A model generated the notes under the pieces. The model was not told the origin of the DNA and ran no database searches. It worked only from the letters and a program-made list of their open reading frames with translations. Positions 20,865 through 29,674 of a DNA stretch of 53,677 bases are shown one piece after another. The translations under genes and the position numbers were made by a program. This DNA is from Coriobacteriales bacterium (lineage in GTDB: Bacteria > Actinomycetota > Coriobacteriia > Coriobacteriales > Atopobiaceae). Position 1 is the stretch's first letter, and each line of letters begins with the position of its first letter. Where the stretch lies: positions 1 to 53,677 of the forward strand of contig JAUMWN010000007.1 in the NCBI GenBank assembly GCA_030529625.1. Direction: 5' to 3'.

Positions 20865-21397
20865 AGGCGTTGGTGGTGGGCGGATCGGGTAGCGGCAAGT
20901 CGCAGTTCGCGGAGGATCTGGCGTGTACCCTTGGTCCCAAGCGCACCTACGTCGCGACCATGGCGCCAGGCAGCGCCGAGGCGCAAGCCCGCATCCAGCG
21001 CCATCGCACGCAGCGTGCCGGTCGCGGCTTTGTTACGCACGAATGCCTTGGCACCATCGCGGGCCACCTCGTTGCAGGCGCACACGACGACGTGGTGCTG
21101 TTGGACGACATGGGCAACCTGGTCGCAAACGCCCTGTTTGGCCCGGACGGCCGCATGGGCGACCCGGCGCAGGTGGTCTGCCGGCTTGAGCGCGAGCTGG
21201 CGTCGCTGTGCACGTGCCATCGCCATGTGGTGGTGGTAGGCGATCAGGCCGGAAGTGACGGTATCGCCCCCAGCGACCAGACTGCGGCCTGGCTGCACGC
21301 TTGCGGCACACTCTGCTGTGGCATGGCCGCACGAGCCGACGTGGTCGCAGAGGTCGTGTGCGGCGTGCCACACGTGCTCAAGGGGGTGCTTCCATGA
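20861..21397 (+). CDS. cobU: Adenosylcobinamide kinase / adenosylcobinamide-phosphate guanylyltransferase
   Basis: 178 residues from the ATG at 20861, overlapping the previous stop by 4 bases. CobU phosphorylates adenosylcobinamide and transfers GMP to give AdoCbi-GDP, the substrate of CobS. Visible: P-loop GGSGSGKS (7-14), TYVATM, the RIQRHRTQR region with the conserved His48 expected to carry GMP, LLDDMGNLVANALF (Walker B-like DD) and the C-terminal CGVPHVLKG. The motif usually read as (S/T)NEVGxGIVP is altered to GDQAGSDGIAP, so that segment is diverged. A second, shorter CobU-like protein two genes downstream keeps that motif. Confidence 0.9.
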   Translation: MKALVVGGSGSGKSQFAEDLACTLGPKRTYVATMAPGSAEAQARIQRHRTQRAGRGFVTHECLGTIAGHLVAGAHDDVVLLDDMGNLVANALFGPDGRMGDPAQVVCRLERELASLCTCHRHVVVVGDQAGSDGIAPSDQTAAWLHACGTLCCGMAARADVVAEVVCGVPHVLKGVLP

Positions 21398-22155
21398 GCG
21401 TACTGCGCGCGATGATAGCCGCGTTCTCGTGCTACAGCGCCATCCCCATGCCACACGTGCGCTGGGATGAGCGGGACATGCGCTACATGATGGCGGCGTT
21501 TCCCCTGGTTGGTTTGGTGATAGGAGCGCTCGACCTACTGTGGCTTTGTCTCTGCGGCGCACTCGGCGCGGGCCCGCTGCTTCGCGCAGTGGGCTTTACC
21601 CTCATCCCCGTGCTGGTGTCGGGCGGCATTCACCTGGATGGCCTGGCCGACGTGACGGACGCGCAGTCCAGCCACGCCGAACCCGAGCGGCGGCGGCAGA
21701 TTCTCAAGGACCCGCACGTGGGAGCTTTTGCGGTTATTGGCGTGTGCTGCTACCTGCTGGCATACGCCGGCCTGGCAAGCGAGCTGGATGCGCGCACGGT
21801 GACCCTGTTCGCCTGCGCCCCGGTGGCGAGCCGCTGCCTGAGCGGCCTGGCGGTTCTCACCCTGCCCGCGGCGCGGCGCGAAGGCATGTACGCATCGGTT
21901 GGGGAAGCGGCCAACAAACGCGTGGTGCGCGTCGCACTTGCGGTGGAGCTCGCGATCGTCTGCGCGTGCATGGTGGCACTGCAGCCCATCGTCGCCCTGA
22001 GCGCACTGGCGATTGCCGCGGCGACCCTTGCCTACGTGCGCCATCTGGCCAACAGCCAGTACGGTGGCATGAGCGGCGACCTGGCGGGCTTCTTTTTGCA
22101 GCTCTGCGAGCTGGGCATGCTCGCGTGCATCGTGGTAGCGGGAAGGTTGGTGTGA
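21394..22155 (+). CDS. cobS: Adenosylcobinamide-GDP ribazoletransferase (cobalamin synthase)
   Basis: 253 residues from the ATG at 21394, overlapping cobU by 4 bases. It is a membrane enzyme that joins AdoCbi-GDP with alpha-ribazole (phosphate) to make adenosylcobalamin (phosphate). It has several membrane helices and the conserved HLDGLADVTDA acidic motif for metal, with ERRRQILKDPHVGAFAV following, as in CobS. AFSCYSAIPMP at the N-terminus is also characteristic. CobT and CobC, which make its co-substrate, are encoded on the opposite strand 1-2.5 kb away. Confidence 0.95.
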   Translation: MSVLRAMIAAFSCYSAIPMPHVRWDERDMRYMMAAFPLVGLVIGALDLLWLCLCGALGAGPLLRAVGFTLIPVLVSGGIHLDGLADVTDAQSSHAEPERRRQILKDPHVGAFAVIGVCCYLLAYAGLASELDARTVTLFACAPVASRCLSGLAVLTLPAARREGMYASVGEAANKRVVRVALAVELAIVCACMVALQPIVALSALAIAAATLAYVRHLANSQYGGMSGDLAGFFLQLCELGMLACIVVAGRLV

Positions 22156-22158
22156 CCC

Positions 22159-22515
22159 ATGGTGTTGGTGATAGGCGGCATCGCGTCGGGCAAACGCACC
22201 TACGTGCGCTCGCTGGGATACGAAGACGACCACATGAGCGCGCGCGCAGCCTCCCCCGCTCCCGTACTGCTCGCGCTCGAGGAGTCGCTGCGCCCAGGCG
22301 AACTCGATGAGCAGACCCTTGCACAGGTGCTGGCTAAGGAGGTGGTCGTGTGCGCCGAGGTGGGCATGGGCGTCGTGCCCATAGACGCTGAGCAACGCGC
22401 ATGGCGCGAGCGCGTGGGACGCACGTGTGCCCTGCTTGCCGCCCAGGCCACCCGGGTCGTTCGCCTTGTGTGCGGCATTCCCGTCACGATCAAGGACACG
22501 GGGGGCGAGTCATGA
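22159..22515 (+). CDS. Short CobU-like P-loop protein
   Basis: 118 residues, 3 bases after cobS. It has a CobU-type P-loop GGIASGKRTYV (6-16) and the C-terminal CobU segment CAEVGMGVVPIDAEQRAWRERVG ending CGIPVTIK. It lacks the middle of the enzyme, including the RIxxH guanylylation segment. It is therefore either a miniature paralogue that complements the diverged CobU upstream (which lacks the EVGMGVVP motif) or a regulatory remnant. The frame is open, has normal composition and overlaps the next gene's start (ATGA), so it looks maintained rather than decaying. Confidence 0.75.
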   Translation: MVLVIGGIASGKRTYVRSLGYEDDHMSARAASPAPVLLALEESLRPGELDEQTLAQVLAKEVVVCAEVGMGVVPIDAEQRAWRERVGRTCALLAAQATRVVRLVCGIPVTIKDTGGES

Positions 22516-23111
22516 GGGGAGACACTCGCACGAGGACCTATGCCGGCGCCGTGCGCGCGGCCGTTCTTCTCATCGCCGTCGCATGCGTCCTGTTTGTGCC
22601 GTGCGTTTGTGCGGCCCATGCCAGCCAGCAGGAGCCAGATCCCTTCGCACAGGGCGTCTCGAGCGACCTGGCCGACGGCACATATCTAGCGGACGTCGCT
22701 TTGGAGGGCGGCACTGGCCGGGCGAGCGTGTCATCGCCGGCCGAGATGCAGATACGGGACTCTCGGCTCGCTGTCACGCTCGTGTGGTCAAGCCCCCACT
22801 ACGACTACATGGACGTGGCAGACGCACGCTACCTGCCCTGCAACGAGGGGGGCAACTCCACCTTCGTGATTCCCGTCCTAGCGTTGGACCAGCCCTTTTC
22901 TGTGGTAGCCGACACCACGGCCATGAGCCAGCCCCACGAGATCACATACCAGATAACCCTTGACTCATCCAGCATACGGGCACAGGACGCCCGCAACGCA
23001 TCGCATGCCTGGGTCGTTGTGGCGGCGGTCACCGTCGCCTGTGCGGTCGTGGTCCTTGTCGTGCTCAGGATTCGCCGTCGAGAAACCCGCTCGCCTCACT
23101 CAGGTGCGTAA
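22512..23111 (+). CDS. Secreted, C-terminally membrane-anchored protein with NEAT-like beta domain
   Basis: 199 residues from the ATG at 22512 (4-base overlap with the previous gene). A signal peptide is followed by a beta-rich domain: LADGTYLADVALEGG, RLAVTLVWSSPHYDYM, FVIPVLALDQPFSVVADT, HEITYQITL. Then comes a transmembrane helix near 165-187 with a basic cytoplasmic tail (RIRRRETR). The pattern resembles NEAT-type haem-binding domains and is shared, at low identity, with the lipoprotein at 39349-39900, so the two probably belong to one family. A role in capturing corrinoid or tetrapyrrole at the cell surface is inference from position. Its 3' end overlaps the convergent cobC by 47 bases. 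Confidence 0.7.
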   Translation: MRGDTRTRTYAGAVRAAVLLIAVACVLFVPCVCAAHASQQEPDPFAQGVSSDLADGTYLADVALEGGTGRASVSSPAEMQIRDSRLAVTLVWSSPHYDYMDVADARYLPCNEGGNSTFVIPVLALDQPFSVVADTTAMSQPHEITYQITLDSSSIRAQDARNASHAWVVVAAVTVACAVVVLVVLRIRRRETRSPHSGA

Positions 23112-23724
23112 AGCGCCGCGGGTCGCCCAACAACACGCGCCCGGCATCTAGCCGGACCGTGGCCACATACCCCTCGCAATTGCCCACATGCCAGGAAAAG
23201 TAGCCGCCCGCGTCCGTGGCCGGATTCGTGCCCGTTCCCAAGGCACGCGGCCCAAGCATGCTGAGAGTCGCCATAACGGTGCCGCCATGTGCCACCACGA
23301 ACAGCGCTCGCTCGCCGCGCGCCATGGCGTCGCGCACGAGGTGTTCCAACGCTGCGCATGTGCGTCGCGCATGGTCGTCTGGTGACTCGCCGCCAGGACA
23401 CCTTTCCGTGCATCCCCCCGCAACCCAGGCGCGATACGCCGGGTCGTGCTCCATGTCTTGGGCACTGCGACCCTCAAATGCCCCAAAGTCGCACTCGGCC
23501 AGGTCGTCCACCACGACTTGGGTTGCGCTGGGAAAACAGAGCCCCGCCGTCTGCCGGGTGCGCAGCAAGGGGCTCACATACACCGTGCGCACCTGATCCA
23601 AGGTGCCCGCGCGAGCGCACTGGGCTCGTCCCTCGGCGCTCAGCGGCTCATCGGTGCGCCTTCCCACATAGCACCTCTGGGCGTTGCCCGCCGTCTGGCC
23701 ATGACGCATGAGCACGACCCTCAT
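23065..23724 (-). CDS. cobC: Alpha-ribazole phosphatase / histidine phosphatase family
   Basis: 219 residues. Phosphoglycerate-mutase-fold phosphatase with the RHG motif MRHGQT (His8), a conserved Arg in the LLRTRQT segment, ECDFGAFEGRS and the second catalytic His in VVAHGGTV. Within this operon it most likely removes the phosphate from alpha-ribazole-5'-phosphate or adenosylcobalamin-5'-phosphate, the CobC step. It is the last gene of the minus-strand operon. Its start overlaps the cobT stop by 4 bases, and its tail overlaps the convergent surface-protein gene. Confidence 0.87.
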   Translation of the reverse strand: MRVVLMRHGQTAGNAQRCYVGRRTDEPLSAEGRAQCARAGTLDQVRTVYVSPLLRTRQTAGLCFPSATQVVVDDLAECDFGAFEGRSAQDMEHDPAYRAWVAGGCTERCPGGESPDDHARRTCAALEHLVRDAMARGERALFVVAHGGTVMATLSMLGPRALGTGTNPATDAGGYFSWHVGNCEGYVATVRLDAGRVLLGDPRRFTHLSEASGFLDGES

Positions 23725-24785
23725 TGGCCCACGCCCTTGTAGGACTCAATGCCAAAGTCGGCAAACGAGAGACCCTGGTCGTAGAGGCCAAGCGCCATGT
23801 CGAGCAGCGGCACCATGCACACAGCTCCGGTTCCCTCTCCCAGGCGCATGCGAGCGTGTAGGATGGGTTCGATGCCCAGCTCGCGCATCACCGCCCTGGC
23901 CGCCGGCTCTGCCGAGAGATGCGAGCCGAGCATTGCCACGCCGCACTCGGGGCGCAATCGTTTGGCCACAAGCGCTGCGACGGAGCTGATGAGCCCGTCA
24001 ACGACCACGGGCACGCGATGGACAGCGCCGCCCAGGAACATGCCACACATGCCTGCGATGTCCAAGCCACCCACCTTTGCCAGCACGTCCAGCGGATCTG
24101 TCGCGTCTGGCTCGTTTGCCGCGAGCGCCCTTCTCACCACCTCCACCTTATGTGTGAGGCCCTCGTCCGAAAGTCCCGCGCCCCTACCGCACGCATGCGC
24201 CGGGTCCAGCCCCAAAAGCGCGCAGGCACAGGCAGTTGCCGTGGTGGTGTTGCCTATACCCATCTCGCCCGTCGCGATCAGCTGGTAGCCCTTCTGGGCA
24301 AGCGAGGCCACGAGCTCCACACCGGTGCGCACCGCAGCGAGCACCTGCTCGCGCGTCATGGCCGGTCCCTGGGCAATGTTTCCCGTGCCAGCCGCAATGC
24401 GCCGGTCTATGAGGCCCGGCTCATCCAGCGGCTGAAACATGCCCATGTCCACGGCCACACAGTCCACGCCGGCGACGGCGCACATCCTGCCCACCGAGGA
24501 GGTATGGTGCACCACACCGCGGGCGATGATGGGCGTTACCTCCGCGCCGCTCTGGGACACGCCCTCGGCCACCACGCCGTTGTCGGCGCAAAGCACCACG
24601 ACACAGCGCCTGGACAAGTCCACGTGCGCGTTGCCGGTGAGCCCCGCTACCTGCACCACCATGTCCTCCAGAGCGCCCAGCGAACCGATGGGCTTGGCGA
24701 TGGCGTCCCATCGACTGCGGGCGCACCTGATGGCGTCCTCGCTTGCCGAAGGGATGCACAACCCACTCACATAGTCCTCACGCAT
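23721..24785 (-). CDS. cobT: Nicotinate-nucleotide--dimethylbenzimidazole phosphoribosyltransferase
   Basis: 354 residues, typical CobT length. It activates the lower-ligand base by transferring phosphoribose from nicotinate mononucleotide. Visible: KPIGSLGALE, VVLCADNGVVAEGVSQSG, the glycine-rich TGEMGIGNTT segment, GGLDIAGMCGMFLGG and the catalytic Glu in RLGEGTGAV. No bza genes for anaerobic benzimidazole synthesis are in the window, so the base is probably scavenged or adenine (inference). The ATG at 24785 has only a modest ribosome site. The G-rich palindrome at 24818-24873 separates it from cbiC. Confidence 0.96.
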   Translation of the reverse strand: MREDYVSGLCIPSASEDAIRCARSRWDAIAKPIGSLGALEDMVVQVAGLTGNAHVDLSRRCVVVLCADNGVVAEGVSQSGAEVTPIIARGVVHHTSSVGRMCAVAGVDCVAVDMGMFQPLDEPGLIDRRIAAGTGNIAQGPAMTREQVLAAVRTGVELVASLAQKGYQLIATGEMGIGNTTTATACACALLGLDPAHACGRGAGLSDEGLTHKVEVVRRALAANEPDATDPLDVLAKVGGLDIAGMCGMFLGGAVHRVPVVVDGLISSVAALVAKRLRPECGVAMLGSHLSAEPAARAVMRELGIEPILHARMRLGEGTGAVCMVPLLDMALGLYDQGLSFADFGIESYKGVGQ

Positions 24786-24817
24786 GTTGCTCCTTTGTCA
24801 CCACATAATCCTCCGCA

Positions 24818-24873
24818 ACCTGCACTGGGGGGACAGTCCCCTGTGTTTAGGGGACTGTCCCCCCAGTGCAGGT
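24818..24873. repeat. G-rich palindromic element, copy 6 (perfect 25-bp arms)
   Basis: The cleanest copy. Two perfectly complementary 25-base arms (24818-24842 and 24849-24873) run ACCTGCACTGGGGGGACAGT then CCCCT, with loop GTGTTT. It lies inside the operon, between cbiC and cobT. The loop supplies the only stop (TAG, or TAA on the other strand), in just one of three frames per strand. It may set differential expression within the operon. Confidence 0.9.
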
Positions 24874-24880
24874 CGTGCCG

Positions 24881-25525
24881 TCACTCGCGGCGGTCGTGCG
24901 AGGCGAGGTAGAGCAGGGCGTTGCAGATGGCCACCGCCACAGTGGAGCCGCCCTTGCGCCCCCGCGCCACGATGGAGGTAAGGCCGGAACTCAGCAGGAG
25001 CTCCTTGGACTCCACCACGTTCACAAAGCCCACCGGAACGCCCACCACGAGCTCCGGCGGTGCCATGGCCCCCTCCTCCACCAGCTCGCACAGACGCACC
25101 AGGGCAGTTGGCGCGTTGCCAATGGCAAAGATCAGCGGGCCGGAAAGCCCGCACGCGCGCTCCATGCTCACGGCTGACCGCGTGATGCCGCGTCGGCGCG
25201 CCTCCTCGGCCACGTCCGCGTCGCCAATAAAGGTGCGCACGGACCCGCCAAAGCCGCCCAGCACGCGCTTGTTGATGCCTGCCGCCACCATGGTGGTATC
25301 GGCGACCACGGTCGCACCCGAAGCGAGAGCTGCCACGCCGCGCTCCACCGCCGCATCCGAGAAGACCAGCGTGTGCGCGAAGTCGAAGTCGGCCGTCGCG
25401 TGGATTACCCGCTCCACCACGGGCCGCACGCTGGGCTCCACGGGCACCTCCAGCTCGTCTTGGATGATCGCAAAGCTTGCCGCCTCAATGTCTCGCGGCC
25501 CAAGCAGCTCGATTCCCCGTCTCAT
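24881..25525 (-). CDS. cbiC: Precorrin-8X / cobalt-precorrin-8 methylmutase
   Basis: 214 residues from the ATG at 25525, which shares a base with the cbiP stop (TGATG). It moves the C11 methyl to C12, giving (hydrogeno)cobyrinate. The catalytic His is His42 in ERVIHATADFDFA. Other family features are SDAAVERGVAAL, DTTMVAAGI, AIGNAPTALVRLCEL and VGVPVGFVNVVESKE. The extra upstream frame to 25918 overlaps cbiP and is not real. Confidence 0.96.
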   Translation of the reverse strand: MRRGIELLGPRDIEAASFAIIQDELEVPVEPSVRPVVERVIHATADFDFAHTLVFSDAAVERGVAALASGATVVADTTMVAAGINKRVLGGFGGSVRTFIGDADVAEEARRRGITRSAVSMERACGLSGPLIFAIGNAPTALVRLCELVEEGAMAPPELVVGVPVGFVNVVESKELLLSSGLTSIVARGRKGGSTVAVAICNALLYLASHDRRE

Positions 25526-27033
25526 CACGAGAGCCCCCTCTCCAGTATGTGGCGAATCAGGTCCAAGTCCAGGCTCTGTCGCAGGCCGTCTGCCAGCACG
25601 TCGTATTGACGTTGCCGAAAGTCGTCCATGTCCTGCGCATGCACCGCACGCGCGTCGAGCCCGCGGGCGGCGAGCAACGAGCCCACCAGCGCCTCGCAGG
25701 CCGGACGCTCGTCCAGCAGGCCATGCAGGTAGCAGCCGTACACGTTTGCCTGCTGGCAGCCATCCTCGCGGGGCTGCTCGCCCTCTGCCGCCAACCGCAC
25801 CAGCGCACGGCCCCCCTCTCGCACCGTCGTACCCATGTGAATCTCGTAGCCCCGCACGCCCGCACCCGAAACGCCCGCGAGCACGCCGTCTACCTCCAAG
25901 AACGAGCCGCGCACGCACGTCGTGCGCTTGTGCGGGACAAACGTGGTACGCACGGGCAACAGGCCCATGCCCGCCATCTGTCCGCCGTCCTCAACGCCCT
26001 CAGGATCGCAGATGCTCTGGCCCAGCATCTGATACCCCCCGCAAATCCCCAGTACCGGCACGCCCGCATGCGCGGCCCGCACCAGCGCCAATTCGAGCCC
26101 GCTGGCGCGCAGCCAGCGCAGGTCGGCCATGGTTGCCTTGGTGCCTGGGACGATGATAAGGTCCGGCCACCCCAGCTCGCGTGCGGCGCTCACGTAGCGA
26201 ACGCCCACCCCGCCTGCTGCCTCCAGTGCCATGAAGTCGGTGAAGTTGGAGATCCTGGGCAGCCGCACCACAGCCACATCCACCGTGCCCGTTGCCGTGC
26301 TGCGTCCCAGCCGCTCGGCCATGCTATCCTCGTCGTCCAGGGTCACGTCCATCACGGGCACGAGTCCTGCGACCGGCACTCCCGTGCGCTCGCGGAGCAT
26401 GTCCATGCCAGTGGAGAACAGCGTGGCGTCACCGCGGAACTTGTTGACCACCAAGGCGCGCACCATGCGTCGCTCCTCCTCGCCCAAAAGCATCATGGTA
26501 CCCACGAGCTGGGCGAACACGCCGCCGCGGTCGATGTCGCCAACCAGCAGCACCGGAGCGTTGGCAAGGCGGGCCATGCCCATGTTCACGAAGTCGTCGG
26601 GTCCCAGGTTTATCTCGACCGGACTCCCCGCACCCTCTATGAGCACGACGTCGTAGTCGCGGGCCAGCTCCTCATAGGCTGCGCGCACCTCGCCAACGAG
26701 CGCTCGGCGATACCGGAAGTACTCCCGCGCACTCATCGTTGCCCTGGGCCTTCCCCGCACCACCACCTGGCTGCCCATGTTGGACGTTGGCTTGAGCAGC
26801 ACCGGGTTCATGGCCGAGACGGGCTCGACGCCTGCAGCCTGGGCCTGCATGGCCTGGGCCCTGCCCAGCTCCAGCCCATCGGCGGTGACCGCGGAGTTGA
26901 GCGCCATGTTTTGCGCCTTGAACGGGGCCACCCGCACGCCGTCCTGGGCAAGGACCTTGCACAGGCCGGCCACCAACAGGCTCTTGCCCACACCAGACAT
27001 CGTTCCCTGCACCATGAGCGGAAGGGCGCTCAT
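25525..27033 (-). CDS. cbiP: Cobyric acid synthase (a,c-diamide to hexaamide amidase)
   Basis: 502 residues from the ATG at 27033 (GGGAGGTG upstream), overlapping the cobD stop. The glutamine-dependent enzyme amidates side chains b, d, e and g of adenosylcobyrinate a,c-diamide. The N-terminal ATPase domain has GTMSGVGKS (10-18), FKAQNMALNS and EGAGSPVEINL. The C-terminal class-I-like glutamine amidotransferase domain has the nucleophile Cys in LGICGGYQMLG and a His in CYLHGLLD. It is full length with all motifs intact, in contrast to cbiA, the related a,c-diamide synthase of the same operon. Confidence 0.96.
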   Translation of the reverse strand: MSALPLMVQGTMSGVGKSLLVAGLCKVLAQDGVRVAPFKAQNMALNSAVTADGLELGRAQAMQAQAAGVEPVSAMNPVLLKPTSNMGSQVVVRGRPRATMSAREYFRYRRALVGEVRAAYEELARDYDVVLIEGAGSPVEINLGPDDFVNMGMARLANAPVLLVGDIDRGGVFAQLVGTMMLLGEEERRMVRALVVNKFRGDATLFSTGMDMLRERTGVPVAGLVPVMDVTLDDEDSMAERLGRSTATGTVDVAVVRLPRISNFTDFMALEAAGGVGVRYVSAARELGWPDLIIVPGTKATMADLRWLRASGLELALVRAAHAGVPVLGICGGYQMLGQSICDPEGVEDGGQMAGMGLLPVRTTFVPHKRTTCVRGSFLEVDGVLAGVSGAGVRGYEIHMGTTVREGGRALVRLAAEGEQPREDGCQQANVYGCYLHGLLDERPACEALVGSLLAARGLDARAVHAQDMDDFRQRQYDVLADGLRQSLDLDLIRHILERGLS

Positions 27034-28067
27034 CGCAACACCTCCCCAAGGGCCGCCAACAGGCGGTCGTTGTCGTTGGGCATGCGCACGGCCACACGAT
27101 GCCATCGCTCGTCGAGTCCGTGGTAGTTTTGGCAGGAGCGCACGAGTACCCCATGCGCGAGCAGGGACGCATACAGGCTACGCGGGGCGCAGAACAGCAA
27201 GAAGCTCGCCTCGCTTGGCACCACGCCAAGGCCCAGCTTGCACAGTGCGTTGCTCATGCGCTCCCGCTCCCCTCTCACCAGCTCGCGCGACCGGTCCAGG
27301 AACGCGTGGCCCGCTTCTGGCCCCAGGCACACCTGGCCCGCCAGCTGTGCGGGCACACTCACCGCCCAAGGCTGCCCGGCCGCCTCCAGCCGGGCCATGA
27401 GCGACTCATCCGCGCAGAGCACATACCCCACGCGAAGCCCCGCCAGGCAAAACGACTTGGTGAGCGCCTTGACTACGACCAAGTTTGGGTACTCTTCCAG
27501 CAGATCGACCGAGCCGCGCGCGTCACACAGGTCCACGAAGCACTCGTCCAGCACCACGGTCGCGCCCGTACGCCTGGCACGCCGCAGGCAGGCCAGCAGC
27601 GTCTCGCGGTCCAGGCACCTGCCGGTGGGGTTGTTGGGGTTGGCCACGAACAGCGCTTCATAGCCGTCCAGCGCACGCGCAAGCTCGTTGCCTGCGGAAA
27701 AGCCCGTCCGTTCGTCCAGCCTCAGATGGCGTACGCAGGTTCCCACCTGCTCCAACGCCTGCTCGTATCCGGAATAGCACGGGTCGCACACCAGCGCCGT
27801 GTGTGGACGCAGCACCTGACACAGTCGCCACAGCGCGTCGGTCGCCCCGGCACACGCAAGCACCTGGCACGCATCGACGCCCTCGAAGGTCGCAATCGCA
27901 CGCCTGAGTCCACCGTTCGCCGGGTCGGGATAGTGCGCAAACGACTCCACGCCCGCCCGCAGCGCTTGCACAGCGCACGGCGGCATGCCCAGCGGGTTGA
28001 GGTTTGCCGAGAAGTCCAGCGCCCCCGGGTGCTCGAACCCGCGTCCCCCATGCTCGTATCGATCCAT
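27030..28067 (-). CDS. cobD: L-threonine-O-3-phosphate decarboxylase (PLP, aminotransferase fold I)
   Basis: 345 residues from the ATG at 28067 (GGGAGGG upstream). It makes (R)-1-amino-2-propanol phosphate, the arm that links the corrin ring to the nucleotide loop. Class I/II PLP features are seen: FSANLNPLG substrate loop, CAGATDAL, ANPNNPTGR, DECFVDL and the Schiff-base Lys204 in ALTKSFCLAGLRVGY. The family is close to histidinol-phosphate aminotransferase; the neighbourhood (directly after cbiB, 2-base gap) decides for the cobalamin role. Start and stop overlap or abut both neighbours. Confidence 0.92.
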   Translation of the reverse strand: MDRYEHGGRGFEHPGALDFSANLNPLGMPPCAVQALRAGVESFAHYPDPANGGLRRAIATFEGVDACQVLACAGATDALWRLCQVLRPHTALVCDPCYSGYEQALEQVGTCVRHLRLDERTGFSAGNELARALDGYEALFVANPNNPTGRCLDRETLLACLRRARRTGATVVLDECFVDLCDARGSVDLLEEYPNLVVVKALTKSFCLAGLRVGYVLCADESLMARLEAAGQPWAVSVPAQLAGQVCLGPEAGHAFLDRSRELVRGERERMSNALCKLGLGVVPSEASFLLFCAPRSLYASLLAHGVLVRSCQNYHGLDERWHRVAVRMPNDNDRLLAALGEVLR

Positions 28068-28069
28068 GG

Positions 28070-29044
28070 CTACCACCCTCCCGTCACGCCTTGCGCGACC
28101 AACGCCAGGCCACAGGCGAGCACAAACGCCGCAAGCGAGGTAGCCGCGCACAGCCTGTTGGCCCGCACGATGTCGTCCGGGCAGACGGGCCGGGTGGCGT
28201 CTCCAATGGTGGGCTTGTCGTGCATCACGCCAAAGTAGCTGGTGGGACCTGCCAGCTGCACGCCCAGGGCGCCTGCGCATGCCGCCTCCGGATATGCCGC
28301 GTTGGGCGAGGCGTGGTTGTGCCGGTCTCGCGCCAGGATGTGCCAAGCGCGCCTGCCGTCCAAGCCCACGAGCGGCGCGACCAGGCACATGAGCGCGCCG
28401 GTGAGACGCGCCGGCACCCAGTTGCACACGTCGTCGACATGCGCGGCGCACCGCCCAAGGTACTCGTAGCGCTCATTGCGGTAGCCCACCATGGAGTCCA
28501 TCGTGTTGACGGCCTTGTACAGCACACCGCCCACGGGACCGGCAAGCGCCATCCACAAAAGGGGCGCCACCACACCGTCTGAGGTGTTCTCGGCGACCGT
28601 CTCCACCGCGGCTCGCGTCACGCCCGCCGCATCCAGGTTGTGCGTGTCGCGCCCCACGATCATCGACACGGCCTGTCGCGCGCCAGGCAGGTCGCCCGCC
28701 ACAAGCGCATCGTACACGCGGCGAGCCTCCACTCGCAGCTGACGCGCCGCGATCAGCTGATAGCACAAAAGCGTTTGCGCCACAAAGCCCAGCCACGGCG
28801 CGATGCGCCAACAGAGCCACAGGACGCAGGTGGCAGCCGCGACCGATGCCAAGACGACCGCCAACACGAGTGCCACGCCCGCCGCGAGCTGCGAGCGTCG
28901 CGTCGGCGACACGTAGTCGCGCAAGAATTTCTCGACAGCACCTATGAGCGTGCCCACCAGGCGCACCACGTGGGGCATGTTGTAGGGGTCTCCCAGCAGG
29001 GCGTCCAGCGCAAAGGCGCACAGCAGCGCGGCAACACGGGCCAT
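28070..29044 (-). CDS. cbiB: Adenosylcobinamide-phosphate synthase
   Basis: 324 residues, an integral membrane protein that attaches aminopropanol (phosphate) to adenosylcobyrate. Family signatures: LDALLGDPYNMPHVVRLVG at the N-terminus, MIVGRDTHNLD, ETVAENTSDGVVAPL, KAVNTMDSMVGYRNERY and the C-terminal SPNAAYPEAACAGALGVQL. Several hydrophobic helices are evident. The start lies 3 bases after the cbiA stop, and its own stop is 2 bases before cobD. Confidence 0.96.
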   Translation of the reverse strand: MARVAALLCAFALDALLGDPYNMPHVVRLVGTLIGAVEKFLRDYVSPTRRSQLAAGVALVLAVVLASVAAATCVLWLCWRIAPWLGFVAQTLLCYQLIAARQLRVEARRVYDALVAGDLPGARQAVSMIVGRDTHNLDAAGVTRAAVETVAENTSDGVVAPLLWMALAGPVGGVLYKAVNTMDSMVGYRNERYEYLGRCAAHVDDVCNWVPARLTGALMCLVAPLVGLDGRRAWHILARDRHNHASPNAAYPEAACAGALGVQLAGPTSYFGVMHDKPTIGDATRPVCPDDIVRANRLCAATSLAAFVLACGLALVAQGVTGGW

Positions 29045-29047
29045 GGG

Positions 29048-29674
29048 CTAGCTCGCCTCCCCTCGCGCGGCAAAGCACACGCACGCCTCCACAAACCGTG
29101 CAGCAGCCGCAGGCGCGCCGGCCAGGTAGAGATGCGGAAAGCCGGCGTACAGCGACGGCGTGGACACCACGCAGTCCCACGCCCGGTCGCTCTGCGGCTT
29201 TTGCGCCACGTACGCGTCCCCCGGGTGCTCGCTCTCCCAGTAGTGGAACTCGTGCGCCCTGAGCGACTCCCCCTTGCGAGCGAGCAGGCCGTCCTCGCTG
29301 GCCGTAAGCGTTACGTAGCCAAACCGCCCGTGCCCTTCGCGGCGGTACGCCCTGCCCTGCACCGCGCCCACCATAGGCCACGACGCGCCATCGGCGTCCT
29401 GGAGGCGCTCGTGCAAGTACAGGAATCCGCCGCACTCGGCAATGGTGGGCATGCCCGCAGCCACCGCCTCCCGCACCGCAGCACGCATCGAGGCATTGTG
29501 CGCGAGCGCACGTGCGTGCAGCTCCGGATAGCCGCCTCCCAGGTACAGGCCGCTCGCGCCGGTAGGAAGCCCCTCGTCTGCCAGCGGTGAGAAGCACACC
29601 ACCTTGGCCCCCAGTTCCTCAAGGAGCTCCAGCGTCTGGGGATAATAGAAGCAGAACGCCTCGTCGCGCGCCAC
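29048..29674 (-). pseudogene. cbiA: Cobyrinate a,c-diamide synthase, C-terminal amidotransferase part (out of frame)
   Basis: 208 residues holding the CbiA/CobB-type glutamine amidotransferase: ARDEAFCFYYP, FSPLADEGLP, LGGGYPEL, the nucleophile Cys81 in IAECGGFLYL and a His in RAHEFHYWES. It belongs with the ATPase part encoded just upstream but lies in a different frame; the join falls in a G-rich palindromic element (29708-29754). The apparent start is a GTG within the conserved I-A-V-A-R-D-E-A motif with no ribosome site, so independent translation is unlikely. Both catalytic halves are otherwise well preserved, which suggests a recent lesion or a reversible one. Confidence 0.85.
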
